DNA from: 13-2-20CM-68-14 sp046733295
GTDB taxonomy: Bacteria; Actinomycetota; Thermoleophilia; Gaiellales; Gaiellaceae
Direction of reading: 5' to 3'
Length of the DNA: 14,518 nucleotides
NCBI GenBank assembly: GCA_046733295.1
Contig: JBKPOY010000080.1
Location: 1 to 14,518 of the forward strand
Below are positions 1 to 5,653 of this stretch, one piece after another. The notes beneath the pieces were generated by a model. It ran no database searches and had not been told where the DNA came from. It saw only the letters and a list, made by a program, of their open reading frames with translations. The translations under genes and the position numbers were made by a program. Position 1 is the stretch's first letter; every line of letters begins with the position of its first letter.

Positions 1-1
1 C

Positions 2-553
2 CCCTACGGGCTGCTCGCGCTGCCCGGCCATCGCCTCGCTACAGACGCGGGCGGCAACTCGCTGGTCGACGTGTCCGCAAATGGCGACCTGACGACGGTC
101 GCGACGTTTCCGAAGGCGCCGGTGCCGGGTCCGGTCGGGCCTCGTGACGCGGTGCCGACAGGTGTCGTGGTCGGCCCTGACGGCGCGTACTACGTCTCGA
201 CCCTGACCGGCTTTCCGTTCACGGCAGGCACTGCTTCGGTCTATCGCGTCGTTCCGGGCCAGGCTCCGGCGCTCTATGCGTGGAACCTGAGCGCGCTGAC
301 CGACCTCGCGTTCGGACCCGACGGGTCGCTGTACGTGCTCCAGCACGGTTCGGCGATTCCCGGCATCCCGTTCCCGTTCGCAGGCCCGGGCGCGATCTGG
401 CGGGTGCCGCCGGGCGGCGGCGGCACATCCACGCTGGTCGCCGGCGGCCTGCCCCGCGCGACCGGCCTCCTCCTCGGGGCGGACGGAGCCCTATACGTCT
501 CCGTCAATGGGGCGTCGGCGGGCAACGGTGCGGTCTGGCGGATCGAGCCCTAA
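2..553 (+). CDS. ScyD/ScyE-family beta-propeller protein, C-terminal part (5' end outside window)
   Basis: The frame is open from base 2 to the TAA at 551-553, so about 183 residues are visible and the start lies upstream. Repeated propeller-blade motifs are seen: an opening PYGLLALPG...TDAGGNSL, then GVVVGPDGAYYVS, LAFGPDGSLYVL and GLLLGADGALYVS, each a hydrophobic strand followed by G-P/A-D-G and a Y-V strand. These spaced blades, together with AGxGAIWRV and GNGAVWRIEP, match the ScyD/ScyE family of extracytoplasmic six-bladed NHL-like propellers, which are usually 350-400 residues. Roughly the C-terminal half is present. The function in actinobacteria is unknown; the family name comes from cyanobacterial scytonemin clusters, and no scytonemin genes are visible here. 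A GTG at 71 is in frame but cuts a blade, so it is unlikely to be the start. A strong hairpin follows the stop. Confidence 0.8.
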   Translation, partial: PYGLLALPGHRLATDAGGNSLVDVSANGDLTTVATFPKAPVPGPVGPRDAVPTGVVVGPDGAYYVSTLTGFPFTAGTASVYRVVPGQAPALYAWNLSALTDLAFGPDGSLYVLQHGSAIPGIPFPFAGPGAIWRVPPGGGGTSTLVAGGLPRATGLLLGADGALYVSVNGASAGNGAVWRIEP

Positions 554-564
554 GACACTTCGGT

Positions 565-598
565 GTGTGAGGTGAGGCGACCCCGCCTCACCTCACAC
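565..598. terminator. Bidirectional intrinsic-type terminator hairpin
   Basis: A 15-bp perfect GC-rich stem (565-579 with 584-598) closes a 4-base loop. It lies 12 bases after the propeller stop and 36 bases beyond the 3' end of the convergent minus-strand gene. There is no T-tract on either side, which is common in high-GC actinobacteria. It could serve both genes. Confidence 0.75.
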
Positions 599-633
599 CG
601 GGCAGAAATCGACGAGGTGGCCCGGTTGCACGC

Positions 634-1098
634 TCACGGAAGAACGGAAAACTCGCGCCTTGCCACCGCGTCCAGCCGTCGGCGCCGGCGCGCCCTGGCG
701 ATGACCTCCCACTTGAACATGCCCGGGGCCGAAGCCGGCGCGTCCTGAGGAACGGTGAAGCGAGCGCTCTGTACACCAGGAGCGTTCTCGACGGGAAGCC
801 AGGCTTCGTGACCGACGGCTTCGGTGGTCTTGGTGGAGGTGTGCGTCTGACCCTCGCTATCCGTCCATGAGTCTTCCTCGTAGAAGTACTCGGTACAGAC
901 GATTCCTACCTCTACGTTCGCCAGCCCCTCGAGGCGGGAGATGCTGACCAGGGCTTCGACTTCCTCGCCCCGATGCACTTCTTCCTGCGCCGACTCGATA
1001 TCGAGGCCGAGCTCGCCCGCCACACCGCTCCGTTTGCGGCGAAGCAGAAAACGCACGCCGAAGGAACCGAACCCGACAACCAGGAAAGCGCCGACCAC
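634..1098 (-). CDS. Membrane-anchored small beta-rich protein, possibly arrestin-fold
   Basis: This 154-residue protein has an N-terminal transmembrane segment (residues 1-20, VVGFGSFGVRFLL followed by RRKR), then a soluble part of about 120 residues. The soluble part reads as alternating beta strands: EVHRGEEVEALVSISR, VEVGIVCTEYFYEED, HEAWLPVEN, QSARFTVPQDAPAS and GMFKWEVIARARRR. The sequence SARFTVPxDAP followed by W-E-V-x-A resembles arrestin-like or Spo0M-type sandwich domains, but I assign that fold only tentatively. The GTG at 1098 is the only canonical start, with no clear ribosome site. The frame stays open upstream to a TGA at 1159-1161 and encodes more hydrophobic residues (NFLVLVF...NTGIAI) without ATG, GTG or TTG, so the true N-terminus may be longer. 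It converges on the propeller gene. Its role is unknown; a cell-surface adaptor or scaffold is one inference. Confidence 0.55.
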   Translation of the reverse strand: MVGAFLVVGFGSFGVRFLLRRKRSGVAGELGLDIESAQEEVHRGEEVEALVSISRLEGLANVEVGIVCTEYFYEEDSWTDSEGQTHTSTKTTEAVGHEAWLPVENAPGVQSARFTVPQDAPASAPGMFKWEVIARARRRRRLDAVARREFSVLP

Positions 1099-1214
1099 GA
1101 TGGCGATGCCGGTGTTGAGATCGAGATCGAAGACGAGAACGAGGAAATTTAAGCGCTTTCAAGAGTGGTCAAGCTAAGCGCGGGTGGATCTGGACAGTCC
1201 GTGCTCACTGTGTT

Positions 1215-1243
1215 GGGGGTCGGCCGCCGCACAGCCAACCCCC
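1215..1243. terminator. Terminator-like hairpin
   Basis: The arms 1215-1224 and 1234-1243 pair as GGGGGT, one C-A mismatch, then GGC, around a 9-base loop. On the minus strand the hairpin begins directly after a TGA at 1246-1244, where an open frame ends. That placement suggests this frame is, or was, a real gene. Confidence 0.45.
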
Positions 1244-1521
1244 TCACTTGATCTCCGCTCCTTGTGGCGGACGAAACTTGATTGACCCGTCAGTCAGCTT
1301 GGGGTTGGTCGCCGCCGCATCCACGACGCGCCGGTGAAGGTCCGCCGCACGAAGACGCTGGTCTTTGCGTGCTCGCTCCTGGGTCGCATTCCAGTGGGGC
1401 CGTTCCGGCTGGTTGGCGTGCGCTTGGAGCGTCCGCGCAGACGAACTAGCTCCGACTCGCTCTCCGGGTGAACGTCGGCGTCAACGCCTCGGCCCCGCCC
1501 GCCAGAGCGCTGGCATGGCAT
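1244..1521 (-). pseudogene. Possible frameshifted small gene of unknown function
   Basis: Two overlapping minus-strand frames together look like one broken gene. The first starts at an ATG (1521) and gives a plausible acidic stretch, GVDADVHPESESELVRLR. It then turns into low-quality arginine-rich sequence. A second frame is open from 1480 to the TGA at 1244-1246, has no start codon, and ends in protein-like sequence (QPERPHWNATQERARKDQ, then VVDAAATNPKLTDGSIKF and RPPQGAEIK). Joining them near 1430 would give one protein of about 90 residues. Support is the codon pattern and the hairpin immediately after the stop. Against it, there is no ribosome site at 1521, a terminator lies just upstream, and I recognise no family. 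It may be a remnant or chance. Confidence 0.27.
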
Positions 1522-1528
1522 AGAGCGT

Positions 1529-1558
1529 ACGGTGGCGGCGCGTCGGCGCCGCCACCGT
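1529..1558 (-). terminator. Terminator of the three-gene envelope operon
   Basis: A perfect 12-bp stem (1529-1540 with 1547-1558) and a 6-base loop lie 7 bases beyond the stop of the DUF3618 gene. There is no T-tract. Its position at the end of a co-oriented operon fits an intrinsic terminator. Confidence 0.7.
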
Positions 1559-1565
1559 TGGTGTA

Positions 1566-2099
1566 CTACGCCCCTGAAGTCGTCTGGCCGGCCTGTTCGC
1601 GCAGGCTCGAGGCCAGTTCCTGAGTCTGCTCCGAACCGCGCTCTTGCACCGTCTGCTTTGCGCTCTGCACGGCTTCCTGGGCAACCTCCTGACCGGCCTG
1701 TTTCGCCTTGTCGACGACCTGGTCCGACATCTCGCCCATACGCTCATCCTCGATACGCGTGGAGGGAAGCAGCGTCCCGACGATGAAGCCGGCCGCGACA
1801 CCGGCGATCGCCATTCCGAGCGGGTTCTGTGTCGAGATGCCGACCTTCTGTGCGCCGCTTTTCACCTGGCGGCCCTCCGGCACCGCGCCTGTGACGCGCG
1901 AGACCATGGAATCGGCTCCGCCGACGATCGAGTCCTTGGCCCCCGAGACGGCGCCGACGATGGAATTTTTCTTCTCGCCGACCGTGTCCTTCACGCGCGA
2001 CTTGACGTCGGCCTTGTAGGCGAGTGCCTCGGCGGTCTCGCCCATGCGCTCGCGCGTCTCCTCTATTTCTTCACGGATTGCGTCTGGTGTTTCGCCCAT
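1566..2099 (-). CDS. DUF3618 domain-containing membrane-associated protein
   Basis: This 177-residue protein opens with the DUF3618 signature at residues 1-35 (PDAIREEIEETRERMGETAE followed by ALAYKADVKSRVKD). A small-residue-rich segment follows (SGAKDSIVGGADSMVSRV). One transmembrane helix lies at about residues 92-112 (NPLGMAIAGVAAGFIVGTLLP). The tail of about 65 residues is charged and Gln-rich, probably helical (QVVDKAKQAGQEVAQEAVQS). The start is well supported: AAAGGAGGA lies 6 bases before the ATG at 2099. The gene overlaps the preceding Holin-X gene by 37 bases, is last in its operon, and ends 7 bases before a terminator. DUF3618 proteins in actinobacteria are commonly found beside Holin-X genes. 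Their function is not established; a stress-related envelope role is an inference from the neighbours. Confidence 0.9.
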   Translation of the reverse strand: MGETPDAIREEIEETRERMGETAEALAYKADVKSRVKDTVGEKKNSIVGAVSGAKDSIVGGADSMVSRVTGAVPEGRQVKSGAQKVGISTQNPLGMAIAGVAAGFIVGTLLPSTRIEDERMGEMSDQVVDKAKQAGQEVAQEAVQSAKQTVQERGSEQTQELASSLREQAGQTTSGA

Positions 2100-2488
2100 T
2101 GCACGTCCTCCTTTACTGACTGAACCGTTTGCTCGGGGACAGGCGAGCCCGCCTCGTCAACGCGCTGCTTGCCTTGCGTGTACAGGAACCCGGCGATGGC
2201 GCCGTAGACGGCCGCGACGATCAGTGCGGCGAGCCAGTTCGGCACCGCCCCGTCCAGTGCGAGGATGAAGAAGGCCGTCAATGCGCCGAGTGCACACAGG
2301 GCCACGAAGCCCGCGGCGCCCCACATGCCGAGGCCGGGGCCTGCCTTGCGACCCTTCTCGCGCATTTCGGCTTTCGCGAGGTCGAGCTCCTGCCGGACAA
2401 GTGCCGTCGTCTCGTTTGCCAGCTGCTTGAGGAGCTCGGGGATGGGCTGCTCGCGAAGCGCCCCTTGACTGTTATCGACGGCCGACAA
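2063..2488 (-). CDS. Holin-X family (Phage_holin_3_6-type) membrane protein
   Basis: This protein is 141 residues if started at the TTG at 2488, which follows a strong GGGGGAGG ribosome site with five bases between. The frame runs open further upstream, but that part is antisense-like shadow of the neighbouring gene. The N-terminal amphipathic helix (PELLKQLANETTALVRQELD, then LAKAEMREKGRKAG) is the hallmark of the actinobacterial Holin-X family. Two transmembrane helices follow at about residues 48-70 (GAAGFVALCALGALTAFFIL) and 75-97 (NWLAALIVAAVYGAIAGFLY). The C-terminus is charged (VQSVKEDVQWAKHQTQSVKK). Despite the name, these chromosomal proteins are not shown to be holins, and no phage genes are nearby. 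It overlaps its upstream neighbour by 17 bases and its downstream neighbour by 37, so translation is probably coupled. Confidence 0.9.
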   Translation of the reverse strand: MSAVDNSQGALREQPIPELLKQLANETTALVRQELDLAKAEMREKGRKAGPGLGMWGAAGFVALCALGALTAFFILALDGAVPNWLAALIVAAVYGAIAGFLYTQGKQRVDEAGSPVPEQTVQSVKEDVQWAKHQTQSVKK

Positions 2489-3041
2489 CCGGACCTCCCC
2501 CTTCGCTGTGGAGATCGTCCGCGGACGGGCTCGGAAGCGCGGGCTGCGGCGCCTGCTGCGGCGACCCCGTCGAGTACATCGCATCGCCGCTGTCGTACCG
2601 GCCTACGCTCGACGCCTTCAGGAACCGCGACGCGAAGAATCCGGCGACAAGACCGCCGGCGGTCACGACCCACGGCTGACGTCGAGCGAACCGCTCGACG
2701 TCGCGGAGCAGGCGGTCTCCATCCGCCTCGCTCAGATACGACCCCAGCCGCTCGGCCTGGCCGGCGGCGCGGTCGATCATCGCTGCCGGGCCTTCCTTTC
2801 CCTGGTCGCGCATCGTGCGCCCGGTCTGCCGAAGCGCGTCGGCCGTCTCGCGAATCTGATCGCCGGCGCGGTTTGTGCGGGTGTTGAGCTGCTCGCTGAT
2901 GCGCTCGCGCGCCTGTCCGCGAACCTGCTGCGCCTGCTCCTGCACCTGGCCGACCGTGCCTTCGACGGTTTCGCGCGCCTGCTCCGTCGACGATTCGGAC
3001 GCCTGATCCTGCTTGGCCTGTTCGGCCGTAACGTTGGTCAT
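2472..3041 (-). CDS. Helical Gln/Ala-rich protein with glycine-rich membrane segment
   Basis: This 189-residue protein is first in the envelope operon. The ATG at 3041 is preceded by GGAGGAAGGGG with four bases between, so it is preferred over a longer in-frame start at 3125. Residues 1-60 are a hydrophilic helix dense in Q, E and A (VGQVQEQAQQVRGQARERIS). Next come LRQTGRTMRDQGKEGPAAMI and DRAAGQAERLGSYL, giving an amphipathic apolipophorin or LEA-like pattern. A short hydrophobic glycine-rich segment (about residues 120-138, WVVTAGGLVAGFFASRFL) is probably membrane-inserted. The tail is Pro/Ser-rich and disordered (QQAPQPALPSPSADD). The layout resembles the unnamed partner often found before Holin-X and DUF3618 genes in actinobacteria. 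It has no known enzymatic motif. A surface-tethering or membrane-stress role is inference. Confidence 0.82.
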   Translation of the reverse strand: MTNVTAEQAKQDQASESSTEQARETVEGTVGQVQEQAQQVRGQARERISEQLNTRTNRAGDQIRETADALRQTGRTMRDQGKEGPAAMIDRAAGQAERLGSYLSEADGDRLLRDVERFARRQPWVVTAGGLVAGFFASRFLKASSVGRYDSGDAMYSTGSPQQAPQPALPSPSADDLHSEGGGPVVGRR

Positions 3042-3057
3042 CGGACCCCTTCCTCCA

Positions 3058-3105
3058 GCGGCCCTCACGCGGGCCGCAGCTTGACGAGAACGACCGGTCT
3101 TTCTC
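3058..3105 (-). promoter_or_regulatory. Leader hairpin and near-perfect 20-bp palindrome upstream of the envelope operon
   Basis: Two symmetric sites precede the operon start at 3041. At 3058-3077 a perfect 7-bp GC stem with a 6-base loop lies just before the ribosome site. At 3086-3105 an imperfect palindrome reads GAGAACGACCGGTCTTTCTC; only the sixth base pair is mismatched, and the core is GACCGGTC. The second site is 45-64 bases from the start codon, which is operator-like spacing for a dimeric regulator. The first may instead terminate transcription from the gene upstream. No promoter hexamers are convincing. Confidence 0.4.
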
Positions 3106-3182
3106 TTTGCAGCGGCCCTAAACATGGAGAGCCGCGTCGTCCTCGGCCCGACGCTGGCAAAGCTCAGTCGGGGCTTGAGCAG

Positions 3183-3497
3183 CTACCTGCGAGGGTCTGT
3201 TTCCCGCGCGAGTTCTCCCTCGCCGGCAAGCTTCCTGACGACGTCGAATCGCTCTGTGCCGCTGACGACTTTCTCGATCTCCGGGATGACGTGGCCGGGA
3301 GCAACGAGGAAGTCGGTCGGCTCTTGCCGAACGCCCTCGTACTCGGTGATCGCAACTCTCAGGGGTTCCTGGCAATCCGGATTGCCGCACTCGCACAGGA
3401 GCGCGAGGGACTCGCCCTCGCGCGTCAACTCTTCGATCCGCTCGTTGACCTCACGGAAGATCGTTTCGTTGCGGGCGAGTCGTTCGTTTCGATCCAT
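3183..3497 (-). CDS. Conserved protein of unknown function with CxC-x4-C motif (paralogue B)
   Basis: This 104-residue protein starts at the ATG at 3497, which shares one base with the upstream stop (TGATG), so translation is almost certainly coupled. The N-terminus MDRNERLARNETIFREVNER aligns with the upstream neighbour. A cysteine cluster follows (LLCECGNPDCQEPLRVAI), then ITEYEGVRQEPTDFLVAPGH. The block IPEIEKVVSGTERFDVVRK comes next, and a hydrophilic tail ends at TDPRR. C-E-C-x4-C could bind a metal, although three cysteines alone are not diagnostic. I recall similar small proteins (C-E-C, then Y-x2-V-R, then P-G-H) in deep actinobacteria without assigned function. It follows a 142-bp gap before the envelope operon on the same strand. 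It is soluble, with no signal peptide. Confidence 0.8.
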   Translation of the reverse strand: MDRNERLARNETIFREVNERIEELTREGESLALLCECGNPDCQEPLRVAITEYEGVRQEPTDFLVAPGHVIPEIEKVVSGTERFDVVRKLAGEGELARETDPRR

Positions 3498-3784
3498 CAC
3501 TTCGGTTTCTCGGTGATGTCGTAGCCGTCTCGTTGTTCGATGACTTCCTCGCCGGGCGTCCGACGGTGGCCGCTCAGCATCGCGAAGCGACGTTCGTGCG
3601 AGCGAACACTGCGGTAATCCGCAAGCGTCAGATCGACTCGGCCCATGCACGACTCGTCCGCACACTCACAGAGGAACGGCACAACGTCCGTGGCCGTCAG
3701 CCGATCCTCCACCGTGTCCCGCAGGCGCTCGTTCGCGGTTCGGAACACCTCCTGGTTCTCGATCAGCCGTGCCTCTCGATCCAT
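3497..3784 (-). CDS. Conserved protein of unknown function with CxC-x4-C motif (paralogue A)
   Basis: This 95-residue protein starts at the ATG at 3784, which is preceded by AAGGAGAAGG; an in-frame GTG further upstream (3835) has less support. Homology to paralogue B runs along the whole length: MDREARLIENQEVFRTANER, then VVPFLCECADESCMGRV, then LTLADYRSVRSHERRFAM. The sequence LSGHRRTPGEEVIEQRDGYD and ITEKPK close it. Shared anchors are MDR, N-x2-F-R-x2-N-E-R, L-C-E-C-x4-C, Y-x2-V-R, F, G-H, P-x2-E-x-V and a C-terminal K. The pair probably arose by tandem duplication and may act as a heterodimer (inference). The gene is first in a two-gene unit. The promoter should lie in 3785-4095, which is shared with the divergent gene at 4096. 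Confidence 0.82.
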   Translation of the reverse strand: MDREARLIENQEVFRTANERLRDTVEDRLTATDVVPFLCECADESCMGRVDLTLADYRSVRSHERRFAMLSGHRRTPGEEVIEQRDGYDITEKPK

Positions 3785-4095
3785 CTGAACCTTCTCCTTC
3801 CGCCGGAGCAGACCGCGAAACCGTGCTCCGACCACCGGTCATCGCCGAAAAGTCAGAGCCTCCCAGCCGAGGACGAGAAACGCCCAGCTTTGGCTTGCCT
3901 CGTGGCTTGTCTCCGGGGCGTTTCTCTGCCTCTGCTTTTCCGGCCTGGACGCCGAGCGCGCTGTAAGCCGGGGCGGAGCGAACTTGGCCTTGCGGCAAGC
4001 CAGCAACATTCAGCGCAAGCGGCCTCGGGCAGCGCCCCACCCCAAGATTCTGCGACGACTTGCGTCTACTGGACCACCCCGCGGAAGGAGGGATT
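3785..4095. promoter_or_regulatory. Divergent intergenic region (311 bp) holding a short repeat element
   Basis: This gap separates the minus-strand Cys-motif pair from the plus-strand secreted protein, so promoters for both should lie here. No hexamers stand out by eye. The clearest structure is the inverted repeat at 3875-3926 (annotated separately). The last 13 bases carry the ribosome site for 4096. Confidence 0.4.
3872..3926. repeat. Short repeat element with inverted ends, copy 1
   Basis: Perfect 11-bp inverted arms GAGAAACGCCC (3875-3885) and GGGCGTTTCTC (3916-3926) enclose 30 bases, which themselves contain TGGCTTG twice. The same pair of ends, with a diverged middle, recurs at 13826-13883. 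Nine bases at the left end (GACGAGAAA) and 20 of 24 at the right end (from TGGCTTG) match. This suggests a dispersed REP or MITE-like element or a recurring RNA structure, not chance. Confidence 0.55.
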
Positions 4096-4653
4096 ATGAA
4101 GCGCGTTCTCATCGCCCTTGCTGCGGCCGCCGCGATCCCTGTCATTGCGTCCGTCTCAGCGAGCGCGAAACAGCAACCACCCCGCACGCCGCCGTCGAAG
4201 GCACACCGGACGACGCTGCAGCGGGAGCTGCAGTCGGTGAAGGCGGCGACCGCGCGTTATCACTCGTTCAAACAGGCTCTGAGGGCTGGTTACTCGGTCG
4301 CCGGTGAGCCCTGCGTGGCCTCGCCCGACGGCACGATGGGCATCCACGCGGTCAACGCCGCGCGGATGGCCGACCCGGGCATCAACGCGCTGCGGCCCGA
4401 GATCCTGCTCTACGTTCCGAAGGCGAACGGCAAACTACGGCTCGTCGGGGTCGAGTACTGGAAGGCCGACGCCGACGGCGACCTGGCGACGGACGCCGAC
4501 CGCCCTTCGGTTCTCGGTCATCCGTTCGACGGCCCGATGCCCGGGCACAATCCGACGATGCCTGTCCATTACGACCTGCACGTCTGGATCTGGAAGACGA
4601 ACCCGAGTGGGTTGTTCGCTCCGTTCAACCCGGCTCTGAGCTGCACTCCCTAG
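4096..4653 (+). CDS. Secreted conserved protein of unknown function
   Basis: The protein has 185 residues from the ATG at 4096, with GGAAGGAGGG three bases upstream. A classic signal peptide occupies residues 1-24 (MKRVLIALAAAAAIPVIASV then SASA, likely cleaved before KQ). The mature part begins with a helix (LQRELQSVKAATARYHSF) and the phrase ALRAGYSVAGEPCVASPDG. The conserved core MGIHAVNAARMADPGINALR, EILLYVP, LRLVGVEYWKADADG, GHPFDGPMPGHNPTMPVHYD and LHVWIWKTNPSGLFAPFNP follows, ending at a cysteine. Two cysteines (EPC and LSC) could form a disulphide. This G-H-x-V-N ... H-Y-D-L-H-V-W pattern recurs in secreted hypothetical proteins of actinobacteria and proteobacteria. The His, Asp and Trp positions suggest ligand or metal binding, but no function is established. 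It stands alone and is followed by a terminator. Confidence 0.88.
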   Translation: MKRVLIALAAAAAIPVIASVSASAKQQPPRTPPSKAHRTTLQRELQSVKAATARYHSFKQALRAGYSVAGEPCVASPDGTMGIHAVNAARMADPGINALRPEILLYVPKANGKLRLVGVEYWKADADGDLATDADRPSVLGHPFDGPMPGHNPTMPVHYDLHVWIWKTNPSGLFAPFNPALSCTP

Positions 4654-4663
4654 ACAACGACTT

Positions 4664-4701
4664 CGCGAGGGGAGGCGTCCCGGCGATGCCTCCCCTTCGC
4701 G
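4664..4701 (+). terminator. Terminator of the secreted-protein gene
   Basis: GGGGAGGC pairs with GCCTCCCC, extended by CGCGA with TCGCG across a one-base bulge, around a 10-base loop. It begins 11 bases after the stop codon. Confidence 0.7.
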
Positions 4702-4958
4702 GTACGCCCGCTGGCCGGAGCCACTTCTCTGCCACCGGCCTTCGTGACGTCATAAAGCGGCTGCTCGTTTCGGAAGCAACCGAGGCGCCGTGCTGTCAGC
4801 GGCGCCTCGCTGCTTGTTCGTGCCGCTTTCGGGGAGGACGGGGCCGTGCGCTGTTACCCCGTCCCGGCGCCACCTAAAATCCGGGGATCTGATGCACGAG
4901 CAGGGCCTCCAGGCGGCCGTTCCGATCAGGGTCACCGACCAGTCGTTCGCCGTCTTCT
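4702..4958. other. Intergenic stretch between convergent genes
   Basis: Apart from the hairpin at 4774-4815, no supported gene is seen here. A 30-codon frame from an ATG at 4892 (following GGGGAT) has an unremarkable sequence and runs into the 3' end of the ANTAR gene. Confidence 0.4.
4774..4815. terminator. Long hairpin, probable terminator of the ANTAR gene
   Basis: A 10-bp GC stem (4781-4790 with 4800-4809) is extended by AAGCA with TGCTT after a small internal loop; the apical loop has 9 bases. It lies about 145 bases beyond the ANTAR stop on the minus strand and could also back up the plus-strand terminator at 4664. Confidence 0.5.
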
Positions 4959-5321
4959 TCACCGCCCGCGACGGACGTCGGTGATCTCAGCGGGCGTCGA
5001 TCCGGGGGACTCGATTATCTCCCGCGCGAGGGCCCTCACTTGTCGACGGCTGTTGCGCGCTGCCGAACGGAGTAGTTCGAACGCGTCGGCGATCGGGAGG
5101 TCGAACCGCTCGGCGAGCATTCCGATCGCGCGCTCGATCACCACTCGCGCGTCGAGCGCGAACTGGAGTTCGCTGACGGTTTTCTCGAGCTCCCTGACCT
5201 TTCGCTCCTGTGCATCAGAGTAAAGGGTCAGCCGCCTGATCTCGGCGACAACCTCGGTCGTTGCTGGAACGCCATCACTCGACCGGACGTCCCCGTCGAT
5301 TGTTTCGAAACTGTCGGCCAC
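4959..5321 (-). CDS. ANTAR domain transcription antitermination regulator
   Basis: The protein has 120 residues from the GTG at 5321, with GAAGGG about 8 bases upstream. Residues 15-55 form a short coiled coil (VVAEIRRLTLYSDAQERKVR then ELEKTVSELQFAL). The ANTAR domain occupies about residues 56-105: LDARVVIERAIGMLAERFDL, then ADAFELLRSAARNSRRQVRA and LAREII. The A-R-x-V-I-E-R-A-I-G-M-L and A-F-x-L-L-R-x-x-A signature residues are intact. ANTAR proteins bind paired hexaloop RNA hairpins and prevent termination. Here there is no GAF, PAS or receiver sensor, so the signal probably comes from a partner or from dimerisation through the coiled coil. No kinase is adjacent, and I found no dual hexaloop site in the window. 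It is monocistronic. Confidence 0.92.
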   Translation of the reverse strand: MADSFETIDGDVRSSDGVPATTEVVAEIRRLTLYSDAQERKVRELEKTVSELQFALDARVVIERAIGMLAERFDLPIADAFELLRSAARNSRRQVRALAREIIESPGSTPAEITDVRRGR

Positions 5322-5448
5322 GGCTCCATCCCTTCGCGCCGTTTGCGAAAGATGCGCTTAGGGGCAAAACCCTGGGCCCGAGGAGAACGGCGTTGACAGG
5401 ACGAGCGCGCTGGCTTCAAGGATAGCTCGTTCCGACGTGGATTTGTGC

Positions 5449-5613
5449 TTACTGGAACGATTTGGTAGAAGGGGCCTGCGCCTTGACCTCGCGCTGGAAT
5501 CCAAGCTGCTCCACGCTCGGTTCCTCCTCCTGGAATAGACGCTGCTCGATGAGAGCCGCCGGCGCGGCGCGGTCTCGGGAACGTGACCGGCACCGGGGGC
5601 TTTCTGCCGAGGG
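5449..5613 (-). pseudogene. 3' remnant of a small gene, minus-strand copy of an inverted duplication
   Basis: The frame is open for 54 codons from just after a TAG (5614-5616) to the TAA at 5449-5451, but it has no start codon. The last 35 residues look strongly coding (LIEQRLFQEEEPSVEQLGFQ then REVKAQAPSTKSFQ), with G or C at most third positions. A diverged copy lies on the plus strand at 5785-5926, reading LIVRRLFQEKKPS in the matching frame. I do not recognise the family. A decayed C-terminus is the simplest reading. Confidence 0.4.
5476..5607 (-). repeat. Diverged inverted duplication, arm 1
   Basis: Read on the minus strand, this segment resembles 5785-5926 read on the plus strand. Near-exact blocks are CTGCGCCTTGACCTCGCGCT with GGAA, GCTCGGTT, and TGGAATAGACG (all given on the plus strand of this arm). 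A longer upstream stretch (CCGGT-x-CGGTCACG) is also shared. About 180 bases separate the arms. The arms differ by substitutions and small indels, so this is an old duplication. Confidence 0.6.
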
Positions 5614-5653
5614 CTAGCGGCCCTGACCCTGCCGTTGGCTCTCGCCAGACGCG

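Noticed and set aside
2063..2584. Upstream in-frame start for the Holin-X protein
   Set aside because: The added residues (RCTRRGRRSRRRSPRF) are a shadow of the overlapping gene, whereas the TTG at 2488 has a strong ribosome site.
2129..3524. Long plus-strand open frames (252 and 338 codons) opposite the envelope operon
   Set aside because: They are antisense to well-supported genes with domains and ribosome sites, and their products are arginine- and leucine-rich without any recognisable motif.
4892..4984. 30-codon frame after GGGGAT
   Set aside because: It is too short, has no motif, and overlaps the 3' end of the ANTAR gene on the other strand.
5393..5422. TTGACA followed by a weak AAGGAT, as a plus-strand promoter
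   Set aside because: The spacing is about 19 bases and nothing coding lies directly downstream on that strand.
5228..5593. 121-codon minus-strand frame extending upstream of the ANTAR gene
   Set aside because: It is out of frame with ANTAR and overlaps its coding sequence; the codon pattern there favours the ANTAR frame. Its upper part is the duplicated segment in a non-coding frame.
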